A stretch of DNA of 64,000 nucleotides, taken from the NCBI GenBank assembly GCA_031254645.1, contig JAIRUA010000017.1:182545-246544 (forward strand). Reading direction: 5' to 3'. The notes under the pieces are model-generated. The model had not been told where the DNA came from. It saw only the letters and a list, made by a program, of their open reading frames with translations, and searched no databases. The stretch is from Dysgonamonadaceae bacterium (GTDB taxonomy: Bacteria > Bacteroidota > Bacteroidia > Bacteroidales > Dysgonomonadaceae). Below, one piece after another: positions 48,740-58,339 of the stretch (positions are counted from its first letter, which is position 1; the number at the start of each line of letters is the position of its first letter). The position numbers were made by a program, and so were the translations under genes.

Positions 48740-50521
48740 ATGAAAAAAGCAATCCTTAGAAATATCGCTATTATTTCAGCTATTTTTATCGTCTCTTTTT
48801 CGATAATGCTTATTACCAATCACTTTCAGGTTAGAAATTCTACACCGTTAGAAACGGAGATTATGACAACTTTGATGGAGATTAATAACCAAAATGCGAA
48901 CAATCCCGAATTGCAAGCACAAATCCGACAACTCGACCTTTTGGCGCGTCAAGCCTATTTTGGCAATCAGCATAGCTTGATGGCAGGCGTTTACATCCTA
49001 TTGGCAATGTTAGCCGTGTTCATTCTCTGCACGCGACTCTATTTCGCCAAAGACAAAAATATTCCCGATAAAGAAATCGATCCGATAGACGAATGGGCTA
49101 TCAAAACCAAAGCGCGTAAATATGTGATTTGGGGAACGGCAGGTCTAGCGGCAATTGCTCTTCTTTTTGTAACAATGACATCGCCCTACCTCAAAGCACA
49201 AAGAGATGCAAAAGAAAGTTTGAACAACGAAATATCAGCAGAAGTGCAAAATTATCAAGGAAGTGAAGATATCGCTTTCGATGCGGCCAATGCCGCTTAC
49301 GACCCCGATGAAGCCATAAACGAAGATGATGAAGCGAATGAAAACGACGAAGCCGCCGATATCCCCGAAGCACCACGCATAACGCACAATGCTTTCCGCG
49401 GTAACAACGGAACAGGCGTTTCTTCCGCTCGCGGATTACCCACTCGTTGGAATTTAAGCACAAGACAAAATATAGCTTGGCGCACCGAGATTCCACGCCC
49501 CGGAATGAGTTCACCCGTTATTAACGGCAATCGCGTTTTTATTACCGCAGGCGATGATACGGCACGCGAACTGTACGCCTACGATCTCAATACCGGCACA
49601 TTACTGTGGACTTTGGCTGCGCCGAGCAACAATCAAGGTATCAGCGCAAACGATTTTTATTATCCGCCAATGTGGGCAGCTTCTACACCTGCAACAAATG
49701 GCAATCAAGTAGTTGCAATCTTCCCAACGGGCGATATTATCGCTGCCGATATGGATGGTAATCAACTATGGACAAGAAATTTGGGTGTTCCGGATAACCA
49801 TTACGGATACGCTTCTTCATTACTCATTTTCGGAAATCTTGTCATCGTTCAATACGATAATCACAACGACCCACGTGTAATGGCTCTTGATATCGCCACC
49901 GGTGCAGAACGTTGGAGTACAGCGCGTACCGAAAGAGTTAGAACGACTTGGAGTTCGCCGATTATGGCTTTCGTGGACGGCACACCACAATTAGTATTAA
50001 TGGGTAACCCGAACATCACGGCTTACAATCCGAACAACGGTCAGCAACTTTGGCAGGTAGGCGGTTTGAGCGGCGAAGTTGGGTCAAGTGCTACAAGCGC
50101 CAACGGTATTATTTTTGCCGCGAGCGAATATGCAAGAATGGTAGCAATCAATGGCGCAACCGGCGAAGTGATGTGGGAAAATAGAGATTTTCTTCCCGAT
50201 ATTTCGAGTCCGGTTGCCACGAGAGACAATGTTTTTCTTGCCGTAGGTTATGGCGTGGTAGCTAACTTCAGCGCACAAACGGGCGAATTGCGCACCGAAC
50301 ACGATTTCAGAGGCTCATTCTATTCTTCGCCGATGCTTGCCGAAGGCAGAATTTACCTGTTCGATACGGACGGAAAAGCGTATATTTTCGCTGCAAATGA
50401 TGCTTTCACACTTCTCGATTCTTTCGAAACAGGCGAAAAAACATACGCTTCGCCTGCCTTTACCGATGGTCGAATTATAGTGAGAACAGATAATAGTATA
50501 TATATGGTAATGGCTAATTAA
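48740..50521 (+). CDS. Three-helix membrane protein with acidic linker and PQQ-like propeller
   Basis: 593 residues. Helices lie near 8-27, 80-100 and 130-148. A cytoplasmic or periplasmic loop between the first two contains a heptad-like stretch (about 45-75). A strongly acidic linker follows (about 175-215, DEAINEDDEANENDEAADIP). The propeller covers about 220-593 with NTGTLLWTLA, ATGAERWSTA, NNGQQLWQVG and ATGEVMWENR blade ends. With three helices the propeller would face the periplasm if the N-terminus is inside. It stands between the NapH-like and NuoEF-like genes, so it may dock one to the other. The function is unknown. Confidence 0.78.
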   Translation: MKKAILRNIAIISAIFIVSFSIMLITNHFQVRNSTPLETEIMTTLMEINNQNANNPELQAQIRQLDLLARQAYFGNQHSLMAGVYILLAMLAVFILCTRLYFAKDKNIPDKEIDPIDEWAIKTKARKYVIWGTAGLAAIALLFVTMTSPYLKAQRDAKESLNNEISAEVQNYQGSEDIAFDAANAAYDPDEAINEDDEANENDEAADIPEAPRITHNAFRGNNGTGVSSARGLPTRWNLSTRQNIAWRTEIPRPGMSSPVINGNRVFITAGDDTARELYAYDLNTGTLLWTLAAPSNNQGISANDFYYPPMWAASTPATNGNQVVAIFPTGDIIAADMDGNQLWTRNLGVPDNHYGYASSLLIFGNLVIVQYDNHNDPRVMALDIATGAERWSTARTERVRTTWSSPIMAFVDGTPQLVLMGNPNITAYNPNNGQQLWQVGGLSGEVGSSATSANGIIFAASEYARMVAINGATGEVMWENRDFLPDISSPVATRDNVFLAVGYGVVANFSAQTGELRTEHDFRGSFYSSPMLAEGRIYLFDTDGKAYIFAANDAFTLLDSFETGEKTYASPAFTDGRIIVRTDNSIYMVMAN

Positions 50522-50522
50522 A

Positions 50523-50592
50523 TTTTGAATTATGAATTATGAATTATGAATTGGCTGGCTTCTGCCTTCAATTCATAATTCATAATTCAAAA
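50523..50592 (+). repeat. Inverted repeat of gaattat words
   Basis: Left arm 50523-50545 and right arm 50570-50592 pair perfectly over 23 bases (ttttgaattatgaattatg...). Tandem gaattat words on both sides allow other registers. It fills the 90-base spacer before the NuoEF-like gene. Confidence 0.65.
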
Positions 50593-50611
50593 TTCATAAT
50601 CCAAAAAGATT

Positions 50612-52996
50612 ATGAGCTGTAATTGCGAAAATAACAATACAAATATCCTCGAAGAAACGATAACCAAAGTAGATGCTATTATCGACCAAATCGGGACAAC
50701 ACGCGACATCATCATCCCTTTGCTGCAAGCACTGCAAGATGAGTTTACTTACTTGCCGTCCGAAGCAATCGAACGTGTGTATCAACGTACGAAAATCGAC
50801 CGAGCACAACTGATAAGTGTTTCCACTTTCTACTCACAATTTCGACACATTCCGTACGGAAAACATTTGATAAAAGTGTGTGTAGGAACGGCTTGTCACG
50901 TAAAAGGTGCAGGAAATGTATATGATTCTTTCCGTCGCGAATTGAAAATGGAAGGAGATTCGATAACCACCGAAGACCAACTTTTTTCTATCGAAAAAGT
51001 GGCTTGTATCGGTTGTTGTGCCCTCGCGCCGGTAGTGGCAATTGACGATAAAATCTACGCGCACGTTGCGCCCGGAAAGGTCAATGAAGCCATTCAAGAC
51101 TTCCTCCTGACTGCAGGCGAAGAAGAAGAAAAAGCAGCAGAACGCGCTACGCGACACATTGCGGGCGAAATTCGTTTGGGAATGGGCTCCTGCTGTCAAG
51201 CGAGCGGATCGTCTGATATTTACAAAGAATTGATGAATGCTTCGTTTGCTTTAGGCATTGATGTGGATATCAAAACTGTTGGCTGTGTAGGCGTTTGCAA
51301 CAAAGTGCCGTTAATTGATGTAGTAATGCCCAACGGTGAAATTACACGTTATCCGAATGTAAAAGCGGACGAAATCAAAGAAATTCTGCACCACCATTTC
51401 GAGCCTGCCGGATTCTTCAAACGATTGAAAAACAATGTTATCAATCATATTGACACGTTCCATACCGATAGTACATGGGACAATGTGGTTTGGAAATCAG
51501 AGCACGAGCGAACACACATTATCGACAGTTTCCTTGACGGACAAAAACATATTTCTACCGAAGGCTATGGCATTTTAACACCTTTGAATTTAGATGAATA
51601 CATTTCTCACGGCGGTTTCGACGGATTGAAAAAAGCGTTGAAAACCGAAAAACGTTCCGATATTGTGAACGATATTCTCGCAAGTGGTATTCGCGGTCGT
51701 GGTGGTGGCGGATTTCCTACCGGAAAAAAATGGGAAATCGTAGCTGCAACCAAAAGCGACAAAAAATATGTGATTTGTAACGGCGACGAAGGCGACCCGG
51801 GCGCATTTATGGACAGAATGATGCTCGAATCCTATCCCTTCCGCATTATCGAAGGAATGATTATCGCTGCTTACGCCGTTGGAGCAAATAAAGGGATTTT
51901 CTACATTCGTGCCGAATATCCGCTTGCTGTTCAGCACATTCGTCGAGCGATTGAAATGTGTCGAGAACGCCATTTGCTGGGTGAAAATATTCTCGACAGC
52001 GGATTTTCGTTCGATATTTCCATTTTCGAGGGCGCAGGCGCATTCGTTTGCGGCGAAGAAACCGCCCTGATTGCCTCAATCGAAGGATCGCGCGGATTTC
52101 CGAAACAGCGACCACCATTTCCCGCGGTAAAAGGATTATACGACAAGCCTACTTTGGTGAACAATGTGGAAACATTGAGCCAAATTCCGTACATTATCAA
52201 AGAGGGTGCAAACCGATACGCCGAAATTGGAACTCCAAATAGCAAAGGCACAAAAGTTTTCGCTTTGGCAGGAAAAATCCGTCACGGCGGCCTTATCGAA
52301 GTACCAATGGGCGTTACGCTCAATCACATCGTCGAAAAAATCGGTGGCGGTATCGATAAAGGCGAAAAATTGAAAGCCGTCCAAATCGGCGGACCGTCGG
52401 GCGGTTGTATTCCAGCACGTTTGTGCGATGTCGAGGTCGATTTCGATGCCTTCAACCAAATGGGTGCAATGATGGGATCGGGCGGCTTGGTGGTGTTAAG
52501 CGAAAGCGATTGTATGGTTGATATGGCGCGGTATTTCCTCGAATTTACTTGCGAAGAATCGTGCGGGAAATGCACCTTTTGTCGCGTCGGCATTCGCCGG
52601 ATGTTGGATATTTACGACAGACTTTGTAGCGGAAAAGGCAAACCTGAAGACATTGACAAGTTAGAAGAATTAGCGCACAACATAAAAAAATCTTCGCTTT
52701 GCGGACTCGGCAAAACCGCCCCCAATCCCGTTCTTACCACGCTCAAATATTTCCGCGAGGAATATGAGGAACACGTAAACGGCGTTTGTAAAACAGGCAC
52801 TTGTAAGGATATGATAAAGCTCACAATCACAAACGATTGTACCGGTTGCACCAAATGCGCCAAAGCTTGTCCGGTAGATGCAATTCCATATACGCCATAC
52901 GAAATCCATACAATTGATATGGAAAAATGTGTGTTGTGTGGATTGTGTATTGATGAATGTGTGTATGATGCGATAAAGCGCGTTCCGTTGAAATAA
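50612..52996 (+). CDS. Fused NuoE-NuoF-type NADH dehydrogenase with C-terminal 2[4Fe-4S]
   Basis: 794 residues, cytoplasmic. Order: a NuoE-like thioredoxin-fold [2Fe-2S] domain (about 10-170; Cys90, Cys95, Cys132, Cys136), a second thioredoxin-like [2Fe-2S] domain (about 185-270; GSCCQAS, GCVGVC), then NuoF (about 310-710) with the NADH/FMN motifs GIRGRGGGGFPTGKKW and CNGDEGDPGAF and the [4Fe-4S] motif CEESCGKCTFC. The end is a ferredoxin with CTGCTKCAKACPVDAI and CVLCGLCIDEC. HydB/HndC-type subunits of NADH-linked bifurcating enzymes have this plan except that NuoE is normally separate. It would move electrons between NADH and ferredoxin-like partners. The matching NuoG-like subunit is at 58405. 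Confidence 0.93.
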   Translation: MSCNCENNNTNILEETITKVDAIIDQIGTTRDIIIPLLQALQDEFTYLPSEAIERVYQRTKIDRAQLISVSTFYSQFRHIPYGKHLIKVCVGTACHVKGAGNVYDSFRRELKMEGDSITTEDQLFSIEKVACIGCCALAPVVAIDDKIYAHVAPGKVNEAIQDFLLTAGEEEEKAAERATRHIAGEIRLGMGSCCQASGSSDIYKELMNASFALGIDVDIKTVGCVGVCNKVPLIDVVMPNGEITRYPNVKADEIKEILHHHFEPAGFFKRLKNNVINHIDTFHTDSTWDNVVWKSEHERTHIIDSFLDGQKHISTEGYGILTPLNLDEYISHGGFDGLKKALKTEKRSDIVNDILASGIRGRGGGGFPTGKKWEIVAATKSDKKYVICNGDEGDPGAFMDRMMLESYPFRIIEGMIIAAYAVGANKGIFYIRAEYPLAVQHIRRAIEMCRERHLLGENILDSGFSFDISIFEGAGAFVCGEETALIASIEGSRGFPKQRPPFPAVKGLYDKPTLVNNVETLSQIPYIIKEGANRYAEIGTPNSKGTKVFALAGKIRHGGLIEVPMGVTLNHIVEKIGGGIDKGEKLKAVQIGGPSGGCIPARLCDVEVDFDAFNQMGAMMGSGGLVVLSESDCMVDMARYFLEFTCEESCGKCTFCRVGIRRMLDIYDRLCSGKGKPEDIDKLEELAHNIKKSSLCGLGKTAPNPVLTTLKYFREEYEEHVNGVCKTGTCKDMIKLTITNDCTGCTKCAKACPVDAIPYTPYEIHTIDMEKCVLCGLCIDECVYDAIKRVPLK

Positions 52997-53060
52997 TGCA
53001 GGGGCAGACCTGCACGGTTACTAAGCGAAGCCGAAGTATGTCTGTCCATTTTCAACAAAT
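52997..53060 (+). repeat. Short palindromic words at the left edge of the inserted island
   Basis: gcagg-ggcaga-cctgc (from 52999) and a wider pairing of gggcagac with gtctgtcc. It looks like an intergenic palindromic repeat lying just after the NuoEF-like stop. Confidence 0.4.
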
Positions 53061-53096
53061 CCATAAAACAATTCATCATATAAAATATTTTTCTTA

Positions 53097-53104
53097 TTTT
53101 TGTA
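53097..53104 (+). promoter_or_regulatory. -7 element of a promoter for the defence-type island
   Basis: TATTTTTG fits TAnnTTTG. No TTTG stands at the right distance upstream. The first gene of the island starts 13 bases later, so the mRNA would be almost leaderless. Confidence 0.35.
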
Positions 53105-53116
53105 GAAAAAGAAAAT

Positions 53117-53470
53117 ATGTCACATTTCAAAGATTTAGTTTTACAGATGTTCGACAAAATGGACGATGAATTCAAAAGAGAGAACGAAATAACTATTCAT
53201 AGTTATTTTGAACAATATCCCGTTTTGTTTTTGATAAAAGATGATTTATTGGAATATTTAAAACGCAATTATCATAGAAAATATGTTGATGAAAGTATTA
53301 AAGAAAAAATGAAACAACATATAGAAAACTTTGATGATTTCGAAATGCAATATGTTGCAAAGAAGTTAGTACAAGACCCTATGATGGATTCTTTTTGGAT
53401 AGGAATAGATTGTTGGCTAGATAGAATATATGATGAGATACCGCAAGATGATGATGAACTTGATGATTAA
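53117..53470 (+). CDS. Unknown acidic small protein
   Basis: 117 residues, no signal peptide, no membrane segment. Mostly helical in appearance, with charged clusters and an acidic end (PQDDDELDD). I do not recognise a family. It is A+T-rich like the next genes and lies 27 bases before the nuclease-like gene, so it is probably part of the island, perhaps a small regulator or antidote. Confidence 0.6.
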   Translation: MSHFKDLVLQMFDKMDDEFKRENEITIHSYFEQYPVLFLIKDDLLEYLKRNYHRKYVDESIKEKMKQHIENFDDFEMQYVAKKLVQDPMMDSFWIGIDCWLDRIYDEIPQDDDELDD

Positions 53471-53497
53471 TTACTCAAATTAAAGAGCGATAAACCA

Positions 53498-54598
53498 ATG
53501 GAAATTTCCGGCAAAATAACAGGTATAAAATACAAAATTTCATTTTCCGAAAATTTAAAAGAAATTGATTTTGAAGATTTCAATATCAACGAATGTCCTG
53601 CATATTGTCTTGTGAAAAATAAGGCAAATTCTTTTGCCATATCCAAATGGGTGTCGCCAAAGCGTACACGCTCTTATCCTTACGAAAGGGTTTATAATAC
53701 GCTCAACACTTCAAAGAAAATCACAATTATTCCAATTGTGAAAGATGAAGGTGCAAGAGGCGACCGCGATTTTCTGCAATGGGATACTGTTTCCTTGATG
53801 TCGCTACTTGATGTTTTTGTGATTTTTGCTTATTATGAAAAAGCGGAAATCAGTCCTCGTTATGAAAACAAAATCACGAACCAACAATTTAACAACGACT
53901 ATGTTATTGCGAAAATAAAAGAAATAGAGCAATATCATAGCTCAGCGTTACATTGGAATTTGAATGAGTTGAACAACAATTTGCACGATATTATTGACAA
54001 AGCAAAAACTTGTTATGCCAAAATTGAAAATAATTTAGGCGTAAAACTTCATAACTTTGACGGTTTGGATAACTTCAAAAAGAAAATCGGCAGAGAAGTG
54101 GAAACTTTTATGCAATTTTCGCGCGAAAAAGCGAAAAAAGCACAAGTCCGTGAAATGCTTACCACACAGCCAAAAGAAAATTTATCGACATTCACAAAAG
54201 CAAAAATCACAATTACAAATTATCTTGGCGGACAATATTTTTTCACGGTCGATGAAATTTTGATTGAAAACGACATCGTTTATTTGATTGAAAGCAAACA
54301 CTCCACAACTTCCGTTTTACCAAGCAAAGGCGATATAAAAGACGGCTTGTTGAAAATGATTTTGTATTCTAATCTTTGCGATGTAGAAGTTGATGGTCTA
54401 AAAATGAAAAGCAAGGCGGTATTGAAATTAACTTCATCGAAAATGCAAGGCGCGATTACTGAAAAGAGTTTTGGAAGTGAAAGAGCGGAATTTATTTTTT
54501 CGAATGATTTGAAAGGGGATAAGCAGGTTTTGACTGCGGAACTTTTTAGGGAGGCGGAGGATAATGGGTTTGAGGTAAAGATAGGTAATTGGAAGTAG
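53498..54598 (+). CDS. PD-(D/E)XK-like protein, candidate restriction endonuclease
   Basis: 366 residues, cytoplasmic. Near 252-267 the sequence FTVDEILIENDIVYLIESKH has Asp252 and, thirteen residues later, Glu265-Ser-Lys267, which fits the PD-(D/E)XK nuclease core: two strands, acidic residue, then E-x-K. The region before it (about 140-225) is helical. The N-terminal 130 residues are unassigned and could read DNA. A Dam-type methylase lies two genes downstream, so together they may be a type II restriction-modification pair. I do not know the recognition site. Confidence 0.6.
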   Translation: MEISGKITGIKYKISFSENLKEIDFEDFNINECPAYCLVKNKANSFAISKWVSPKRTRSYPYERVYNTLNTSKKITIIPIVKDEGARGDRDFLQWDTVSLMSLLDVFVIFAYYEKAEISPRYENKITNQQFNNDYVIAKIKEIEQYHSSALHWNLNELNNNLHDIIDKAKTCYAKIENNLGVKLHNFDGLDNFKKKIGREVETFMQFSREKAKKAQVREMLTTQPKENLSTFTKAKITITNYLGGQYFFTVDEILIENDIVYLIESKHSTTSVLPSKGDIKDGLLKMILYSNLCDVEVDGLKMKSKAVLKLTSSKMQGAITEKSFGSERAEFIFSNDLKGDKQVLTAELFREAEDNGFEVKIGNWK

Positions 54599-54612
54599 AA
54601 AAATGAAATAAT

Positions 54613-56547
54613 ATGGATAATAATTTATTGACAGCATACTCTTTTTTAGCGGCATTGACTGAAAATGAGACAGACATATACAAAACAGTGTATCTTCCTC
54701 TTTGCAAAAGAGCAGTGTCCTTGTATGCAAAAAACCATAAAGAAGGAACTGACGAAGATATTCAACAAGTAATCGAACAAGAGTATGGAATCAGTGTTCC
54801 CATTTTAGTAGTACGAAAATTATTAAATTCTATTGTGAATGATTTATCTCGAAAAGAGCAAAAGACCTTTCACTTTAGAGTTTTTGAGAACGGACAATCT
54901 TTCCAGTTTGAATCCTTTAACTTTGATAAAGTTGAAGAGGTTTATGAAAGAGAAAAGAGAAGAGCAAATGCTTTACAAACAGCTTTTGAGGACTTTATAA
55001 AAAAAGAAGAAAGCGAATTTATTGATAACATACCGAGCTTTGCAGATTTTATTGATAAAAACAAGCAAAAACTCAGCTCGTTTTTTGCAGGAACAGTAAA
55101 AGAATTAAACGGACAAGATGATACTGATAACACGTTTATGCCTCATATTGATTTCCTTTTACACATAGAGAAGAACTATCACGAATTATACAAAACTGCC
55201 GAGCAGATTTTTTTAGGCTCAATTATTGCGGCTTATTTAGAAGCAGATGTAAACTTAGATGTAAAAATAGATAATGGTATTGCATATTATTTAGATACAC
55301 AAATAATTTTAGAAGCTTTGGACTTGCAAAAAGCCGAAGATACACAACCGACCTTAGAGTTACTTAAACTAATAAAAGAGACAGGCGGACGTGTTAGAGT
55401 TCTTGATATTACAATAGATGAAGTTCGGACAATTATACAAACTGCAATTAATAACTACGATAAAAATTGCCCTACTACAACAGTAAATGCTGCTTGTGTG
55501 CGTATAGGTAAGAATAAAACTTGGTTAATTAGTATAAATGGCAGGTTAAATAATTTTATCTCTGATACCTTAAAGGTTGATATAGATAAAGTACCAACAA
55601 CAGCAATAGAGCAGTACTCTAATACAGAAGATGTAAACTTGTTAAAAAAGACAAGATTAAAGAAGAATAGCGCCACACACGATGTTATTGCTTATTTATA
55701 TGTTAGGCATAAAAGGAAAAGTACAGATATTACATTCATACAAAAAGCAACATATTGGTTTATTACTGCAAATGAGAGTTTGGCTAATTTCAATATGTCC
55801 AGAAAACTAAATGGATATATAAATGAAATCATTATGCCCGAAGAGCTAACGAGCTTACTGTTTTTGAAAAATCCTCAAAAACTTTATCCCAAAGTTTCTA
55901 AAATAGGATTAAATGAACTAATCGCTCAAACTTTATCAGAGGAATATGCAAGCAAGGAACTTATCAATGAATTTGATAGTGCTGTGCAAGCAAACTTAAA
56001 TATAAGTAAAAACGATTACGAAATTTTGTTGTCGTCAATAGCATTAGAGTCCAATACAAAACTGCAACGACTACTAATGGACGCTAACGACACAAAAAAA
56101 TTCAATCAGGAAATCCATAAAAGAATAGAAAAAACTCGTACAAAAAGAAGTGAAAACGAAAAAGAAAAGATTGATTCAAAAGAAAAACAAGAAATAGCAG
56201 AGCAAAACAGCAAAGAATTAGCAAAACAGCTTTCTGATATATCAAGTGAGTTAGAACAGATAAGAAAAGAAAGTGAAAAAGAAAAAGAGCAACGTAAACA
56301 AGAAAAAGAATTACGCGAAAACGAAAAAAAGGAAGAGCAAAAAAGAAGAAAACTTATAAATTCGAGGTATATATTAGTAATACTTGTTATTATTGGAGTG
56401 GCAGTAGTTTTAATATTTCCTGATATTATAACTTGTGTAAAAAAAGCTGTGATTGGTGTAACTCTACTTAGTGCTGTTACTTTTATTGCTTCTATGTGTG
56501 GGATAGGTAGTTTTATTTTAAGTCTATGTGATAAAAGAAAGAAGTAA
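54613..56547 (+). CDS. PIN-like nuclease domain protein with C-terminal coiled coil and two membrane helices
   Basis: 644 residues. The centre (about 220-400) resembles a PIN nuclease: YYLDTQIILEAL with Asp228, TIDEVRTII with Glu270, and ATHDVIAYLYVRH with Asp357, then WFITANESLANF, where the usual Asp is Asn. After about residue 500 comes a very charged Lys/Glu coiled coil, then two membrane segments near 582-602 and 612-632. The N-terminal 210 residues are helical and unassigned. A membrane-tethered RNase or DNase with a sensing N-domain, sitting between a putative restriction enzyme and a methylase, would fit an abortive-infection role (inference). The gene is clearly more A+T-rich than its surroundings. 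Confidence 0.65.
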   Translation: MDNNLLTAYSFLAALTENETDIYKTVYLPLCKRAVSLYAKNHKEGTDEDIQQVIEQEYGISVPILVVRKLLNSIVNDLSRKEQKTFHFRVFENGQSFQFESFNFDKVEEVYEREKRRANALQTAFEDFIKKEESEFIDNIPSFADFIDKNKQKLSSFFAGTVKELNGQDDTDNTFMPHIDFLLHIEKNYHELYKTAEQIFLGSIIAAYLEADVNLDVKIDNGIAYYLDTQIILEALDLQKAEDTQPTLELLKLIKETGGRVRVLDITIDEVRTIIQTAINNYDKNCPTTTVNAACVRIGKNKTWLISINGRLNNFISDTLKVDIDKVPTTAIEQYSNTEDVNLLKKTRLKKNSATHDVIAYLYVRHKRKSTDITFIQKATYWFITANESLANFNMSRKLNGYINEIIMPEELTSLLFLKNPQKLYPKVSKIGLNELIAQTLSEEYASKELINEFDSAVQANLNISKNDYEILLSSIALESNTKLQRLLMDANDTKKFNQEIHKRIEKTRTKRSENEKEKIDSKEKQEIAEQNSKELAKQLSDISSELEQIRKESEKEKEQRKQEKELRENEKKEEQKRRKLINSRYILVILVIIGVAVVLIFPDIITCVKKAVIGVTLLSAVTFIASMCGIGSFILSLCDKRKK

Positions 56548-56554
56548 GCAACCT

Positions 56555-57397
56555 ATGATTAAATCCCCCCTCCGATACCCCGGCGGAAAAAGTCGAGCCA
56601 TTGATACAATCGCCCCACTCATTCCCGATTTTGATGAATTTCGAGAGCCATTTCTCGGAGGCGGCTCGGTGTTTGTATATACAAGACAACGATTTCCAAA
56701 CAAAAAATTCTGGGTAAACGACTTGTATTCGGAACTTTATAAATTTTGGTTGATTGCCCAACAAGATATAGACGGTTTGATTGCAAAAGTGTATGAATGG
56801 AAAACAAAGCATACAATCGGCAAAGAATTGTACCGATTTTTGAACGAAAACCACGACAAATTCAATGATTTAGAAAAAGCCGCCGCGTTTTTTGTTTACA
56901 ACCGCATTACATTTTCGGGCACAACGTTGAGCGGCGGTTACAGCGAAGGCGCATTTACAGGGCGTTTCACGGAAAGCAGCATAAAACGATTAAACGATTT
57001 ACGACAAATAATAAACGGCTCTTTGATAACTAATTACGATTACGAAGAGTTGTTGAAAAAAGAGGGCGAAAATGTATTTATTTTTCTCGACCCGCCGTAT
57101 TATTCGGCAACAAAATCAGCGCTTTACGGCAAAAACGGGCATTTGCACAAATCATTCGACCACGAGCGTTTCGCCGAAAAGATGAAAGATTGTCAACACA
57201 AATGGCTTATCACTTATGATGACAGCGAATATATCCGTGATTTGTTTTCATTTGCGCATATCACGCCTTGGAATTTGACTTACGGAATGAGAAATGTTTC
57301 CGAAAATTCAGACCAAAAAGGGAAAGAACTTTTTATTTCAAATTATTATTTCGGAAATACTTCGCTCAAACATAAACAATTACAACTTTTCGATTAA
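56555..57397 (+). CDS. DNA adenine methylase (Dam/D12 class)
   Basis: 280 residues from the ATG at 56555; a start 27 bases upstream would overlap the previous gene. RYPGGKSRA (7-15) is the AdoMet-binding motif, REPFLGGGSVF follows, and DPPYY (179-183) is the catalytic motif of N6-adenine methylases of the D12 class, as in Dam or DpnM. It starts 7 bases after the PIN-type gene. It would protect host DNA against the putative restriction enzyme at 53498, or be a solitary methylase. Codon use is nearer to the host than in the gene before it. Confidence 0.92.
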   Translation: MIKSPLRYPGGKSRAIDTIAPLIPDFDEFREPFLGGGSVFVYTRQRFPNKKFWVNDLYSELYKFWLIAQQDIDGLIAKVYEWKTKHTIGKELYRFLNENHDKFNDLEKAAAFFVYNRITFSGTTLSGGYSEGAFTGRFTESSIKRLNDLRQIINGSLITNYDYEELLKKEGENVFIFLDPPYYSATKSALYGKNGHLHKSFDHERFAEKMKDCQHKWLITYDDSEYIRDLFSFAHITPWNLTYGMRNVSENSDQKGKELFISNYYFGNTSLKHKQLQLFD

Positions 57398-57418
57398 TAC
57401 AACAAACAATATTTCATT

Positions 57419-58315
57419 ATGAAAAAAATAATCTTCCCCCTCGCATTGCTCACAATAGCAATCAGCGCGAAAGCCCAACAAAAAGACGTTATCACATTCG
57501 ACGTCGGCGATTTCGCAATCACCCTCCTTTCCGAAGGACAAAACGAAGGCAATCAAAACATTCTAATCGGTGCAACAGACGAAATGTTGAGGCAAACAAT
57601 GCCCAACAGTACATATCCAACTGCCGTAAATGTATTTTTAGTACAAACAGGCAACAAAAACGTACTTTTTGATGCAGGATTCGGCAGAAAACTGTTCGAC
57701 AACCTGCAAACCAAAGGCGTATCCCCTTCGGATATCGATGCCATTATGATGACGCACCTGCACGGCGACCACATCGGTGGACTGCTGATTGACGGCAGAA
57801 AAGCTTTTCCGAACGCAAAACTTTATATTTCAAAATTGGAACACGACTATTGGATGAACGATGCAGAAATGAATAGAGCACCCGAAAATCGTCGTGGAAG
57901 TTTCACAAACGCACGCGCCGCTATCAGCGCTTACAGAGATAAATTACACCTTTTCACACCCAATGAAATCGAAACTGCACAGGAAATACTTCCCGGAATT
58001 CGTGCCGTTGCCGCTTACGGGCACACGCCCGGACACACTTGCTATATGGTCGAATCACAAGGAGACCGCGTGTTTATCTGGGGCGATTTAACGCACGCAA
58101 TGGTAATACAAATGCCATTCCCCAAAGTTGCTGTAGCATTCGATATAGATCCGCAAATGGCTATCGCAAGTCGCTTGAAACTATTGGAATATTTGGAAAA
58201 GAACGATATTCAAGTAGCGGGAATGCATACGGTGTTTCCGGCTATCGGTAATCTTCGCAGAAACAGAGCAGGTGGATATCATTTTACGCTTATTTGCGAA
58301 TGTCTTGGAAGATAA
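57419..58315 (+). CDS. Secreted metallo-beta-lactamase-fold hydrolase
   Basis: 298 residues. A signal peptide ends near ISAKAQQ. The zinc motif THLHGDHIG (112-120; His113, His115, Asp117, His118), GHTPGHT and GDLTHA are all present, so both metal sites look complete. It resembles lactonase/AHL-hydrolase-like periplasmic members. It follows the methylase by 21 bases and is host-like in composition. The link to the next gene (NuoG-like) is by position only. Confidence 0.9.
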   Translation: MKKIIFPLALLTIAISAKAQQKDVITFDVGDFAITLLSEGQNEGNQNILIGATDEMLRQTMPNSTYPTAVNVFLVQTGNKNVLFDAGFGRKLFDNLQTKGVSPSDIDAIMMTHLHGDHIGGLLIDGRKAFPNAKLYISKLEHDYWMNDAEMNRAPENRRGSFTNARAAISAYRDKLHLFTPNEIETAQEILPGIRAVAAYGHTPGHTCYMVESQGDRVFIWGDLTHAMVIQMPFPKVAVAFDIDPQMAIASRLKLLEYLEKNDIQVAGMHTVFPAIGNLRRNRAGGYHFTLICECLGR

Positions 58316-58339
58316 TAATCGTTTCAAGTTTCAAAATTC

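Noticed and set aside
52612..53175. Minus-strand open frame crossing the NuoEF-like 3' end
   Set aside because: It covers the conserved C-terminal ferredoxin motifs of the plus-strand gene and the spacer repeat; no coding signs.
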